This document shows, in pieces, positions 1-7,212 of a DNA stretch of 44,459 nucleotides; the first letter of the stretch is position 1; every line of letters begins with the position of its first letter. Under the pieces are notes generated by a model, which had not been told where the DNA came from, ran no database searches, and saw only the letters and a list, made by a program, of their open reading frames with translations. The DNA lies in assembly GCA_002841865.1 (NCBI GenBank), contig PHBD01000026.1:1-44459 (forward strand), in the 5' to 3' direction. The stretch is from Deltaproteobacteria bacterium HGW-Deltaproteobacteria-19 (GTDB lineage Bacteria; Desulfobacterota; Syntrophia; Syntrophales; PHBD01). The position numbers were made by a program, and so were the translations under genes.

Positions 1-1147
1 GGTACGAGCCGTAGGCCACCCCCAGGAGAACCAGGAGCCCGACAGGGGCCGCCATGGACGGGACGCCCACCAGGAATGTGAAGACCAAGAGCCCGCCCGA
101 TGCCAGAACCATCCCTCCCGTCGTCAGAAGCCGCACTCCGATCCGGTCCGACAGTCTTCCCGCCACCGGACTCACCAGCACATAAACGCCGCTGAAGAGG
201 ATCAGGACCGCTCCCGTCACCGCCTGGCCCAGGCCCTGCACGTACATGAGATAGAAGGGAAACAGGAAGTTCACCCCTGCAACGAACATGGACGTGAAGA
301 AATTTGCCAGGTTGGCGGCCAGAAAGCGGCGATCGCGAAAGAGGCCCCAGTTCAGGAGCGGGTCCGGGCTCCGTCGCTCCCGGAACAGAAAGGCGGCAAA
401 GAAAACGGCGCCGGAGAGAACGCTCCCCATCACCGGCATGGAGAGCCAGCCGTCTTCGGGCCCCCGGGTGATCCCGTAAAGCAGGCATCCGAGGGCGATC
501 ACGCTGAGCAGGACACCCGCCGGATCGATCCCCGTCGTCGGCCGGTTCCGGCCTGCCACGATTCCCGCGTCCCGCGGGAACCGAAAGGAAACGATGTACC
601 AGGCAAACAGGCCGACGGGAAGATTCACCAGGAAGATCCACCGCCATCCCGCCATTTCCGATAGAAATCCCCCGAGCGGCGCTCCCAGCATGGCCCCAAG
701 AGCCGACGCGGCGCTGACGATGCCGATGCCCCACCCCCGGCGCTCCGGGGGGAGGTAGCTGCCGACGGCACCGAGTGAGGTGGCGGAGAGCATTCCGCCG
801 CCGATCCCCTGCAGGAGCCGTCCGGTCACGAGAACCTCCGCGGTGGGGGCAAGACCGCAGAGGAGGGAACTGCACGTGAACAGGAGATATCCCCAGGTCA
901 TGACGCGGCCCATCCCGAGCCGGTCGGCCAGCTTGCCGAACGCCAGGACCGTTCCCGCGAGCGTGACGGAATAGGCCAGGATAATCCAGACGCCGACGTC
1001 CGTGTCGACCTTCAGGTCGTGCACGACCGACGGCAGCGAGACGTTGACGATGGTCCCGTCGAGGATGTTCATGAAGGCCGCGCAGCCGGCCGCGAGAATG
1101 ACCAGGCGGCTCCGGTCGGCATCTGGGGAAGACGGGGCTCTGCTCAT
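1..1147 (-). CDS. DHA2-family MFS multidrug exporter (3' end outside window)
   Basis: Inner-membrane proton-driven drug or solute exporter of the EmrB/QacA (DHA2, 14-TM) type. Reading the minus strand from the ATG at 1147 gives an open frame to the window edge, about 382 codons. TM1 carries the DHA2 signature LDGTIVNVSLP. The loop after TM2 has the MFS motif A (GKLADRLGMGRV), and TM5 has the motif-C-like stretch GAMLGAPLGGFL typical of antiporters. A run of further hydrophobic helices follows. The C-terminal part, usually another 80-130 residues, lies outside the window. It is divergent from the secreted-protein gene at 1470. Substrate cannot be told from sequence. Confidence 0.88.
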   Translation of the reverse strand, partial: MSRAPSSPDADRSRLVILAAGCAAFMNILDGTIVNVSLPSVVHDLKVDTDVGVWIILAYSVTLAGTVLAFGKLADRLGMGRVMTWGYLLFTCSSLLCGLAPTAEVLVTGRLLQGIGGGMLSATSLGAVGSYLPPERRGWGIGIVSAASALGAMLGAPLGGFLSEMAGWRWIFLVNLPVGLFAWYIVSFRFPRDAGIVAGRNRPTTGIDPAGVLLSVIALGCLLYGITRGPEDGWLSMPVMGSVLSGAVFFAAFLFRERRSPDPLLNWGLFRDRRFLAANLANFFTSMFVAGVNFLFPFYLMYVQGLGQAVTGAVLILFSGVYVLVSPVAGRLSDRIGVRLLTTGGMVLASGGLLVFTFLVGVPSMAAPVGLLVLLGVAYGSY

Positions 1148-1469
1148 GAGTGGTGTCGCGGCAGCCCGGGGGAGCGGAAAATCATGGCCGTGTTTCGCAT
1201 CTTTCCGGACCCGCCCGAAATATCGGGTCCTGTTTCCACTTTTTTCAAGATCACAAATCTTCGGATCGATTTATCTCATTTGACGGAGTCCGCACAATAA
1301 CTGCGGATCAGCTAATTTTCAACCGCATATTACCTATTGATATATAAGCGATTATTCCTGTTGATCCTTCAGGATTTTCCTTGAATACTGGCCGTGAGCG
1401 ATCAACCGAACCATTCAAAAAAAACAGATGTCACGCACTCGCCGGTGCCATGCCGGGAGAAAGGAAATC
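1148..1469. other. divergent intergenic region, AT-rich
   Basis: These 322 bases separate the divergent MFS exporter and secreted-protein genes. No convincing gene is seen. The stretch from about 1240 to 1400 is markedly AT-richer than the flanking coding DNA, as expected for a promoter region. It contains a short inverted repeat (1289-1307) and a TTGACG at 1280-1285 without a good -10 at the right distance, so no promoter is called. Confidence 0.5.
1289..1307. promoter_or_regulatory. 6-bp inverted repeat, possible operator
   Basis: TCCGCA and TGCGGA form perfect arms around a 7-base spacer in the middle of the divergent intergenic region. The spacing is compatible with a dimeric repressor site controlling the exporter. 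No regulator gene is adjacent, so the role is conjecture. Confidence 0.22.
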
Positions 1470-2543
1470 ATGAAAAAATCCGTTTATGCACTCTGCCTTG
1501 GAATCCTCTTTCTGCTGTTTACAAACGTGGCCTCATCCCAGGCGGCGGAGACGATTCTTCGCAGTTACTCCCTTTCCGATTATGGAATCCTTCAGTTCCA
1601 GGTGCCTGCGGACTGGAGCGACGAGGTCTCTCAGCCCAGGGATCGCCCGGAGCCGACGATCTCCTTCAAGCCGAAACGCGGCAAGCCCTTCAACGTCATG
1701 GTGACACCGCACTGGCCCCCCGGCAAAGGCATGTCGCCCCCCGGGGATGCCGCCCTGCGCGGGAGGGTGCAGAAGCGCGCGGAGGAGATCAAATCCGGGG
1801 CCGTGGAAGACAGAATCAATATTCGCAAACTGGAAGGAACCTCAGCCACCGGTTACTACTTTTCAGCAACGGACCGGGCACCGGAGGAAGGTGGATACAG
1901 ATACATGACCCAGGGCATCGCCCGCGCCGGGAACGTGCTCATGCACTTCACGATCCTGGCCAACGATGACCGGGAGGCCGCTGTCTCCGCCGGACTGGCC
2001 ATGGTGGGCAGCGCCGCCTGCAAGGAAAGTGAGGGCCGCAAGGATGCGGGGGCATCACGGCAGGCCGTGCAGATCGGCAAGAGAGATGGCCAGTATGTGC
2101 TGACCGCTCCCCCCGGCCGGATCGTCCTGAGCTTTCCCCAAAACGGCCTGATGCCGGACAAGTCGGCCGGCGGCGGAGGCGGCACCGATAACCCCGGCTA
2201 CTTCTATTTCGACGGAGGCGACAGCGGAATCATCCTTTCCGGGTGGTTCGAGCCGGCCGGGGCATTCGAAGACAGAGAAAAATACTTCGCCACGATCAGG
2301 AACAAGCTCTCCAATCTCGGTCCTGTCCTCGTCGAAAACATTACCACCCGGAAAATCGGCTTCTGGGATGTCATGACCTACTCCATGTTCCCCAAAGCAA
2401 AGCCGGAATGGGTCCAGTTCAATCTGCGGGCAAGCTGTGTACGGGAGGACACCTGGATTGACCTGCACATCTCCTCCAGCATCAGCCGCGACAAATTGAT
2501 TGCTTTCCTGAAAAGCGTCGGAATCGAAACGAAACAGCAATAG
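1470..2543 (+). CDS. secreted protein of unknown function, 357 aa
   Basis: The N-terminus is a clear Sec signal peptide: MKKS, a hydrophobic core, and a likely cleavage after SSQA at about residue 25. The ATG at 1470 was chosen because it is preceded by GGGAGAAAGGA and starts the signal peptide exactly; an in-frame upstream ATG at 1428 would add an implausible Arg-rich leader. The mature part looks like two alpha/beta halves, with a phrase of the type 'FQVPADW' in the first half (weakly reminiscent of PsbP/DcrB-like periplasmic domains) and a Gly-rich loop near residues 226-235. I do not recognise the family. It precedes the four-paralogue array by 95 bases on the same strand and may be co-expressed. 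Confidence 0.8.
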   Translation: MKKSVYALCLGILFLLFTNVASSQAAETILRSYSLSDYGILQFQVPADWSDEVSQPRDRPEPTISFKPKRGKPFNVMVTPHWPPGKGMSPPGDAALRGRVQKRAEEIKSGAVEDRINIRKLEGTSATGYYFSATDRAPEEGGYRYMTQGIARAGNVLMHFTILANDDREAAVSAGLAMVGSAACKESEGRKDAGASRQAVQIGKRDGQYVLTAPPGRIVLSFPQNGLMPDKSAGGGGGTDNPGYFYFDGGDSGIILSGWFEPAGAFEDREKYFATIRNKLSNLGPVLVENITTRKIGFWDVMTYSMFPKAKPEWVQFNLRASCVREDTWIDLHISSSISRDKLIAFLKSVGIETKQQ

Positions 2544-2578
2544 AGGCAATAAAGACCCCAACTTGCAAGGAAGCGGAA

Positions 2579-2619
2579 AATCGATCTCAGGTAGCGGATG
2601 TTCAACCGGATAAATCAAA
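2579..2619 (+). repeat. leader repeat A, copy 1
   Basis: A 41-base stretch just upstream of the first array gene that matches 3246-3286 at 38 of 41 positions. It lies between the stop of the preceding gene and the ribosome-binding site of paralogue 1. Its conservation outside coding DNA shows that the duplication unit carried its 5' leader. Confidence 0.85.
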
Positions 2620-2637
2620 GAAAGGAGAAGGATCATC

Positions 2638-3093
2638 ATGTGCAAAAAGAAGGGGGCGGTATTGTTTGCGGTATGGATTTTTTCGACACTGCTCGTATTT
2701 CTGATGACGGAGCGGGCAGGTGCATTTTGCATCTATAACAATTCGGACAGGCAAATGCATGCAATGCAAAGCTACGGCTTCGAAATCGGCAGAGGCTTCG
2801 ACAAGTTCATCAGTTCCGGCGATCATGAATGCTGCAACTGGAAAAACAAGGACTGCAACAAGAAAGGAAAGAGAGACAGTACGGTAAAGTTTAATATCGA
2901 TTACGCAAGATTTGTATTTTACTTTACGCCCTGCGCTGACTTTCCTATCAAGGCGGGCGGCTGGCTATCGATAAGCGGAGACATTCACAAGGGTTATCAA
3001 TGTGAAGCGTTCTTCGATGAATCGTCGGAAAAGGACGATGCTGACGAGGAACCATCCAAAGAACCATCCAAAGAACCATCTGAAAAGAAATGA
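2638..3093 (+). CDS. secreted cysteine-rich family protein, paralogue 1 (151 aa)
   Basis: First of four tandem paralogues. Sec signal peptide of about 29 residues ends in AGA, and the mature chain begins FCIYNN. Family landmarks follow: a CCNWKNKDCN block, a D-S-T-V-K-F strand, a C-x-DFP-x-KAGGW block, and a final CEAFFDES. Six mature cysteines in a conserved order suggest three disulfides. Unlike its sisters it ends in a charged tail built from 12-base DNA repeats that encode E-P-S-K units. GGAG precedes the ATG. I do not recognise a described family; the pattern suggests a small secreted beta-sandwich-like domain, which is inference. Confidence 0.85.
   Translation: MCKKKGAVLFAVWIFSTLLVFLMTERAGAFCIYNNSDRQMHAMQSYGFEIGRGFDKFISSGDHECCNWKNKDCNKKGKRDSTVKFNIDYARFVFYFTPCADFPIKAGGWLSISGDIHKGYQCEAFFDESSEKDDADEEPSKEPSKEPSEKK
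3048..3086 (+). repeat. 12-bp tandem repeat encoding E-P-S-K tail
   Basis: GAACCATCCAAA is repeated in frame, about three units with the last diverged, giving the acidic/basic tail E-P-S-K of paralogue 1. The other three paralogues end before this point, so the tail was added or kept only here. Confidence 0.75.
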
Positions 3094-3118
3094 CACAAGG
3101 AGATCCGCCAAACCGGGG

Positions 3119-3144
3119 AATGTCGGCAGCCTCACTTGCCGCCG
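3119..3144 (+). repeat. 3'-flank repeat with stem-loop, copy 1
   Basis: This 26-base stretch 25 bases after paralogue 1 matches 4726-4751, after paralogue 4, at 22 of 26 positions. In both copies it can form a GC-rich stem-loop. There is no T-run on the plus strand, so a classical Rho-independent terminator is not claimed. A second imperfect inverted repeat (3150-3180) follows. Confidence 0.6.
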
Positions 3145-3245
3145 TATCCCCGATCCCGGATACGGATTCCGGAGGATCGGGCTGTATGAAGACAGCAACG
3201 AAGCACCAATAGAGGAAGATAAGCCGATTCTGAGACATGACGGCC

Positions 3246-3286
3246 AATCGATCTCACGCAGCGGATGTTCAACCGGATCAATCAAA
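3246..3286 (+). repeat. leader repeat A, copy 2
   Basis: Second copy of the 41-base leader upstream of paralogue 2, with three mismatches to 2579-2619. It is followed by AGAGGT before the ATG at 3307. Confidence 0.85.
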
Positions 3287-3306
3287 AGGAAATAAGAGGT
3301 ATCGCC

Positions 3307-3717
3307 ATGTATAAAAAGAGGACGTCGGTTTTGTTTGCAGTATGGATCGTTTCGGTAATTTTTCTATGTCTGACGGCAGAGGGCGCAGATGCCTTTTGCG
3401 TCTATAACAATTCGGACTTGGAATTTCAGGTCCAGGAAACTCATGGTGGAAGGAAGTTCAAGGAGTTTATAAAAGTAATCAGCCCGGGAAACCATGCCTG
3501 CTGCAACTGGAAAAACAAGGACTGCAACGCGAAAGGGAAGAAAGACAGTACGGTCAAGTTCCTTGTCGCGTTCACGCAGGTGCTCCCGATCAACCTCTGT
3601 GTCGACTTTCCCGTCAAGGCGGGTGGATGGCTGTCGGTATCCGGTGATAGAAAGAGCCCATATAAGTGTGAAGCGTACTTTGATGAATCCTGGGACAAAG
3701 ACGGCGACGACCAATAA
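3307..3717 (+). CDS. secreted cysteine-rich family protein, paralogue 2 (136 aa)
   Basis: Signal peptide of about 29 residues ends in ADA; the mature protein starts FCVYNN. It carries the same landmarks as its sisters (CCNWKNKDCN, FPVKAGGWLSVSG, KCEAYFDES) and six mature cysteines. The ATG at 3307 opens the signal peptide; an upstream in-frame start at 3265 would place the leader repeat inside the protein. The signal peptide and C-terminal 17 residues are almost or fully identical to paralogue 3, while the segments after FCVYNN and before the C-x-DFP block differ strongly. Function unknown. Confidence 0.85.
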   Translation: MYKKRTSVLFAVWIVSVIFLCLTAEGADAFCVYNNSDLEFQVQETHGGRKFKEFIKVISPGNHACCNWKNKDCNAKGKKDSTVKFLVAFTQVLPINLCVDFPVKAGGWLSVSGDRKSPYKCEAYFDESWDKDGDDQ

Positions 3718-3750
3718 GTGTCCGGGCAACGATGAAAAAACAAAATGCCT

Positions 3751-3819
3751 CGACAGACCGATTTCGTTCATTGAGTGTTCATGCTGAAGAATCTATTCGA
3801 AGGAGGATCGTTTACCATG
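3751..3819 (+). repeat. leader repeat B, copy 1
   Basis: A 69-base leader ending at the ATG of paralogue 3, matching 4257-4325 (leader of paralogue 4) at about 59 of 69 positions, including the ribosome-binding site. The bases just after the stops of paralogues 2 and 3 are also similar, so the repeat unit extends upstream. Confidence 0.8.
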
Positions 3820-4224
3820 TGCAAAAAGAAGAAGGCTGTTTTGTTTGCGGTATGGATCGTTTCGGCAATTTTTTTATGCCTGACGGCAGAGGGCGCAGAT
3901 GCCTTTTGCGTCTACAACAATACGGACAAAGAATTTAATGCCGCGGAATGTCACGGTGGAAAGACAGCCAAAGGATTTGAAAAAAATCTCAAACCGGGAG
4001 ACCATGCCTGCTGCAACTGGGAAAACAAGGACTGCAACGAGAAAGGGAAGAAAGACAGTATCGTAGCGTTCAATGTCATGTTCACGCAGGTGGACATGGA
4101 TAACGCTTGTCTCGACTTTCCCGTTAAGGCGGGTGGATGGCTTTCGGTAAGCGGCAAAAATGGCAGATATAAGTGTGAAGCGTACTTTGATGAATCCTGG
4201 GACAAAGACGGTGACGACCAATAA
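3817..4224 (+). CDS. secreted cysteine-rich family protein, paralogue 3 (135 aa)
   Basis: Third tandem paralogue. Signal peptide ends in ADA before FCVYNN; a strong AAGGAGG lies about nine bases before the ATG at 3817, which decides this start over the in-frame 3775. Landmarks are CCNWENKDCN, FPVKAGGWLSVSG and KCEAYFDES, and the C-terminal tail WDKDGDDQ is identical to paralogue 2. It has seven mature cysteines: the six family positions plus one extra in the first variable segment (AECHGG), so one cysteine may be free or form a dimer. Function unknown. Confidence 0.85.
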   Translation: MCKKKKAVLFAVWIVSAIFLCLTAEGADAFCVYNNTDKEFNAAECHGGKTAKGFEKNLKPGDHACCNWENKDCNEKGKKDSIVAFNVMFTQVDMDNACLDFPVKAGGWLSVSGKNGRYKCEAYFDESWDKDGDDQ

Positions 4225-4256
4225 GTGTCTGTGCAACGACGAAAATCGGCATGCCC

Positions 4257-4325
4257 CGACAAACCGGTTTCGTTCATTGAATGTTCATGCTGAAAAATCT
4301 CGTACAAGGAGAATCGTTTGCCATG
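4257..4325 (+). repeat. leader repeat B, copy 2
   Basis: Second copy of the 69-base leader, ending at the ATG of paralogue 4, with AAGGAG as ribosome-binding site. Ten mismatches to 3751-3819. Confidence 0.8.
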
Positions 4326-4712
4326 AGTAAAAAAAAGAGTCTCGTTTCAACGGTATTGATTCTGTCCGTATTCGGTTTTTGTCTGATGGCGGGGAGCGCG
4401 GGCGCATTTTGTGTCTATAACAATACGGACCGGCCGATCCACGTCAAGGAAACGTACGGCTGCAATAATGTAAAATGTGCTGAATGGTGGGGCGTCCAGC
4501 CCGGAGATCACGTCTGCTGCAACTGGAAGAACAAGGACTGCAACATGGAAGGGAAGAGAGACAGCACCGTCAAGTTCATGATCCACGACATGAAACCGCA
4601 AAGCTTTGAGTGTCTGGGTTTCCCGGCCAAGGCGGGCGGATGGGTGTCGGTCACCGGGACCGAAGGGAATCGCCACTGCGAAGCGTTTTTCGAGGAATCG
4701 TCCGACAAGTGA
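4323..4712 (+). CDS. secreted cysteine-rich family protein, paralogue 4 (129 aa)
   Basis: Last and most divergent member. Signal peptide of about 28 residues ends in AGA; the mature chain begins FCVYNN and keeps CCNWKNKDCN, FPAKAGGWVSVTG and CEAFFEES. It has eight mature cysteines: the six family positions plus a pair (YGCNNVKC) in the first variable segment, which could form a fourth disulfide. The start at 4323 is fixed by the AAGGAG in leader B and by the signal peptide. It is followed by a perfect GC-rich stem-loop. Confidence 0.85.
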   Translation: MSKKKSLVSTVLILSVFGFCLMAGSAGAFCVYNNTDRPIHVKETYGCNNVKCAEWWGVQPGDHVCCNWKNKDCNMEGKRDSTVKFMIHDMKPQSFECLGFPAKAGGWVSVTGTEGNRHCEAFFEESSDK

Positions 4713-4728
4713 AGTACCGGCCAAAAAT

Positions 4729-4753
4729 GCCGGCGGCCTCCCGTGCCGCCGGC
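4729..4753 (+). terminator. stem-loop ending the paralogue array
   Basis: GCCGGCGG pairs perfectly with CCGCCGGC across a 9-base loop, 16 bases after the stop of paralogue 4. It corresponds to the diverged hairpin after paralogue 1. No T-run follows on the plus strand; on the minus strand a T-run does follow, but no minus-strand gene ends here. It may act as a weak or RNA-stabilising 3' end. Confidence 0.45.
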
Positions 4754-4793
4754 GTCCCGGCCGCTGACTGATCATTGGCAAGGAGCAGGCTGC

Positions 4794-5927
4794 ATGAAGA
4801 AGGAAACCATCTGCGTTCACGGCGGCACGTACCGCGATGCCGCGACGCGGGGCGTCAACACGCCGATTTTCACGTCCTCCTCGTTCGAATACCTGGACCG
4901 GGACGACATCCCTTATCCCCGCTACTTCAACACACCGAATCAGGACGCCGTGGTCCGCAAGCTCTGCGCGCTGGAAGGCGCGGAAGACGGCGTCCTGTTC
5001 AGCTCCGGCATGGCCGCCGTCAGCTCGGCGATCCTCGCCTTCGCCGGGGCGGGGGACCATGTCGTCATGATGGACGAGCTGTACGGCGGAACCCACGCCT
5101 TCGCCACGGACATGTTCGACCGGCTGGGGATCCGCCACACCTTCGCGGCCACGGACGCCGCGGCGGTAGCGGATGCCGTGACGCCGCGGACGAAAGTCAT
5201 CGTGATCGAGTCGCCCACGAACCCCCTGCTGGGGATCATCGACATCCGGCGGGTGGCGCAGATCGGCCGGGAACGGGGCATCGTCACGATCCTCGACAAT
5301 ACCTTCGCCACGCCGGTGAACCAATGCCCCCTGCAGCTCGGCATCGACGTGGTCGTCCACAGCGGAACCAAGTACCTGGGCGGCCACAGCGACCTGAGCT
5401 GCGGCGCCGCCCTGACCTCGCGCCCCCATGCCTCTAAAATCCGCGCCGCGGCCCGCCACCTGGGCGGCAGCCTGAACGCCATGATGTGCTACCTCCTCGA
5501 ACGGAGCCTGAAGACGCTGTCCCTCCGGGTCGAACGCCAGACGGCAAACGCCGCCCGCATCGCCGCCTATCTGTCCGCCCATGCATCCGTTTTCCGCGTG
5601 AACTATCCCGGCCAGCCGGACTCGCCGGGGCATGAAATCGCCCGGTCCCAGATGACGGGATTCGGGGCCATGCTGTCCTTTGAACTGGACGAGCGGATCG
5701 TCTCCGCCGCCTCGTTCCTGCGCCGTCTCCGGATCATCCGCCCGGCTGTCAGCCTGGGCGGGGTGGAGACGCTGATCTGCGCCCCCGCCGGGACCTCCCA
5801 CGCGAAGATCTCCCCGGAGGAGCGCCGGAGGATCGGCATTTCGGACTCGCTCCTGCGGCTCTCCGTCGGGATTGAAGATGCGGACGACCTGATCGCGGAT
5901 CTGGACCAGGCGATGGAAAAAGCGTAG
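4794..5927 (+). CDS. trans-sulfuration family PLP enzyme (cystathionine gamma-synthase/lyase type), 377 aa
   Basis: Cytoplasmic PLP-dependent enzyme of the Cys/Met metabolism family, acting on cystathionine, O-acyl-homoserine or methionine-type substrates. The PLP-binding lysine is K193 in the SGTKYLGGHSD motif. The aspartate that contacts the pyridine nitrogen lies in TILDNTFATP (about 168), the ESPTNPLLGI motif is at 139-148, and a YPRYFN motif near 41-46 supplies the phosphate-binding Tyr and Arg. Length is normal for the family. The ATG at 4794 has AAGGAG upstream; the frame extends further 5' without a good start. Sequence alone does not separate synthase, gamma-lyase and methionine gamma-lyase activities. 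Followed after 9 bases by a GNAT gene. Confidence 0.9.
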   Translation: MKKETICVHGGTYRDAATRGVNTPIFTSSSFEYLDRDDIPYPRYFNTPNQDAVVRKLCALEGAEDGVLFSSGMAAVSSAILAFAGAGDHVVMMDELYGGTHAFATDMFDRLGIRHTFAATDAAAVADAVTPRTKVIVIESPTNPLLGIIDIRRVAQIGRERGIVTILDNTFATPVNQCPLQLGIDVVVHSGTKYLGGHSDLSCGAALTSRPHASKIRAAARHLGGSLNAMMCYLLERSLKTLSLRVERQTANAARIAAYLSAHASVFRVNYPGQPDSPGHEIARSQMTGFGAMLSFELDERIVSAASFLRRLRIIRPAVSLGGVETLICAPAGTSHAKISPEERRRIGISDSLLRLSVGIEDADDLIADLDQAMEKA

Positions 5928-5936
5928 AAACCCACC

Positions 5937-6566
5937 ATGGAAACGAACCCGCATCCCCCCGCGCTCATGCCGGCCGGTCCCGAGCACGCCCAGGCCGCAT
6001 CCCGGCTCATCTACAGCACGGATCCCCGCCTCTGGGACTGCTTCTTTGAAAACGATTTCGACCGCTTTCTCCGCTTCTTCACCGCCATGTGGAAAGAGGA
6101 GGAGAGCCTTTACAGCCACTCCAACGCCACGGTCGCCGTCGCCGGCGGCAGGCTTGCCGGCCTGGAAGTCGGGTACGACCGGGACAGGCAGGATCAGATG
6201 ATCCCCAACATGGTGAAGCGGACCCCGGAGATCCTGGCGCCCGGCGAATTGCGGCACTACGCGGAAATGACCGGATACATCCGGTATCTAACGCCGCCGA
6301 TCCCGAATCATGCCTATTACGTGCTTTTCCTGGCGACGGATCCCGGGGAGCAGGGAAAAGGCCTCGGGAAGAGGCTGCTGACCGGCGCGTTCGACCGAGC
6401 CCGCGAGCGGGGCTATGACGCCTGCCATCTCGACGTGGCCGGCGACAACCCGGCGGTCCGGTTTTACCGGCGACTGGGGATGGAGATTCTCTCCGAGAGC
6501 CGCGTTCTTCCCCTGGAGGAGCGGGGCGTAAAAAGCCACTGCCGGATGGTGAAACGGCTGCGATAG
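5937..6566 (+). CDS. GNAT-family N-acetyltransferase, 209 aa
   Basis: Transfers an acetyl group from acetyl-CoA to an unknown amine. The acetyl-CoA pyrophosphate loop EQGKGLGKRL (about 138-147) follows a beta strand, and the C-terminal GNAT signature DNPAVRFYRRLGM is present. The N-terminal half is long and variable, as in substrate-recognition regions. It starts 9 bases after the trans-sulfuration gene, so the two are probably co-transcribed. The ribosome-binding site is weak. Substrate unknown. Confidence 0.85.
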   Translation: METNPHPPALMPAGPEHAQAASRLIYSTDPRLWDCFFENDFDRFLRFFTAMWKEEESLYSHSNATVAVAGGRLAGLEVGYDRDRQDQMIPNMVKRTPEILAPGELRHYAEMTGYIRYLTPPIPNHAYYVLFLATDPGEQGKGLGKRLLTGAFDRARERGYDACHLDVAGDNPAVRFYRRLGMEILSESRVLPLEERGVKSHCRMVKRLR

Positions 6567-6627
6567 CAGCCGCCGAGCCGGCATATCCTCCGGGATGTAA
6601 GCCCCTCTCCATGAATGCCATGCGTCC

Positions 6628-7212
6628 ATGAAACAAACAGCAACCGATCCGATCTTCTTCCTTCTGCGCGACACTCCCTTCGGCCCCGTCGCCGTGCTCT
6701 GGTCCGCAGGAAGAGACAGGCCCGAAGTCCGTCGCATCCTGATCTCCCGGCCGGCCAATCCGGCGGGGCAGGCGGTCAGCGTGATATCCCCGAATGCCGT
6801 CTCCTCTTCCTGCCGGGAGGTTGACGACCTCCTCGACCGGATCGAATCTTTTCTGAATGGCGAGGATATCCGGATTTCCCTCGAGGCGGTCCGCCTCGAC
6901 CTCTGCTCCCCCTTTCAGCGGAGCGTCCTGCTCGCCGAATACGCCATCCCCAGGGGAAGCGTCAGCACATACAGCCTCATCGCCAGGTACCTGGGAAACC
7001 CGAAGGGTGCCCGCGCCGTCGGCACGGCCCTGGCGACGAATCCCTTTCCCGTTGTCATTCCCTGTCATCGGGCGATCCGCTCCGACGGCTCCCTGGGGGG
7101 CTACCAGGGAGGTCTCGACATGAAACGAGCCTTATTACTAATGGAAGGGGTTGCCTTTTGTGATGAAGATCGTGTAGCCATACGGGGATTTCATTACGGA
7201 GAAACACCATGA
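6628..7212 (+). CDS. ogt: methylated-DNA-[protein]-cysteine S-methyltransferase, 194 aa
   Basis: Suicide repair protein that moves the methyl group from O6-methylguanine (and O4-methylthymine) in DNA to its own cysteine. The active-site motif is VIPCHRAI with the acceptor C146, preceded by the winged-helix DNA-binding segment (FQRSVL...YSLIARYLG) and the conserved GARAVG stretch with the arginine finger. Only the Ogt/C-terminal AGT part is typical; the N-terminal 90 residues are variable, as usual. The stop overlaps the start of the next gene (ATGA at 7209-7212), so translation is coupled to the exporter. An AlkD-like glycosylase lies one gene downstream. Confidence 0.92.
   Translation: MKQTATDPIFFLLRDTPFGPVAVLWSAGRDRPEVRRILISRPANPAGQAVSVISPNAVSSSCREVDDLLDRIESFLNGEDIRISLEAVRLDLCSPFQRSVLLAEYAIPRGSVSTYSLIARYLGNPKGARAVGTALATNPFPVVIPCHRAIRSDGSLGGYQGGLDMKRALLLMEGVAFCDEDRVAIRGFHYGETP

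Noticed and set aside
2579-4325. CRISPR-like array from the repeated leaders
   Set aside because: Only two copies of each leader, spaced by whole genes, with clear gene-duplication origin.
4729-4753. Rho-independent terminator for a minus-strand gene (stem followed by T-run on the minus strand)
   Set aside because: No minus-strand gene ends here; kept only as a stem-loop for the plus-strand array.
4347-6257. Long minus-strand open frame (636 codons) across paralogue 4, the trans-sulfuration enzyme and the GNAT gene
   Set aside because: It is antisense to well-recognised genes, is rich in Arg, Gly and His with no domain, and arises from the GC-rich codon pattern.
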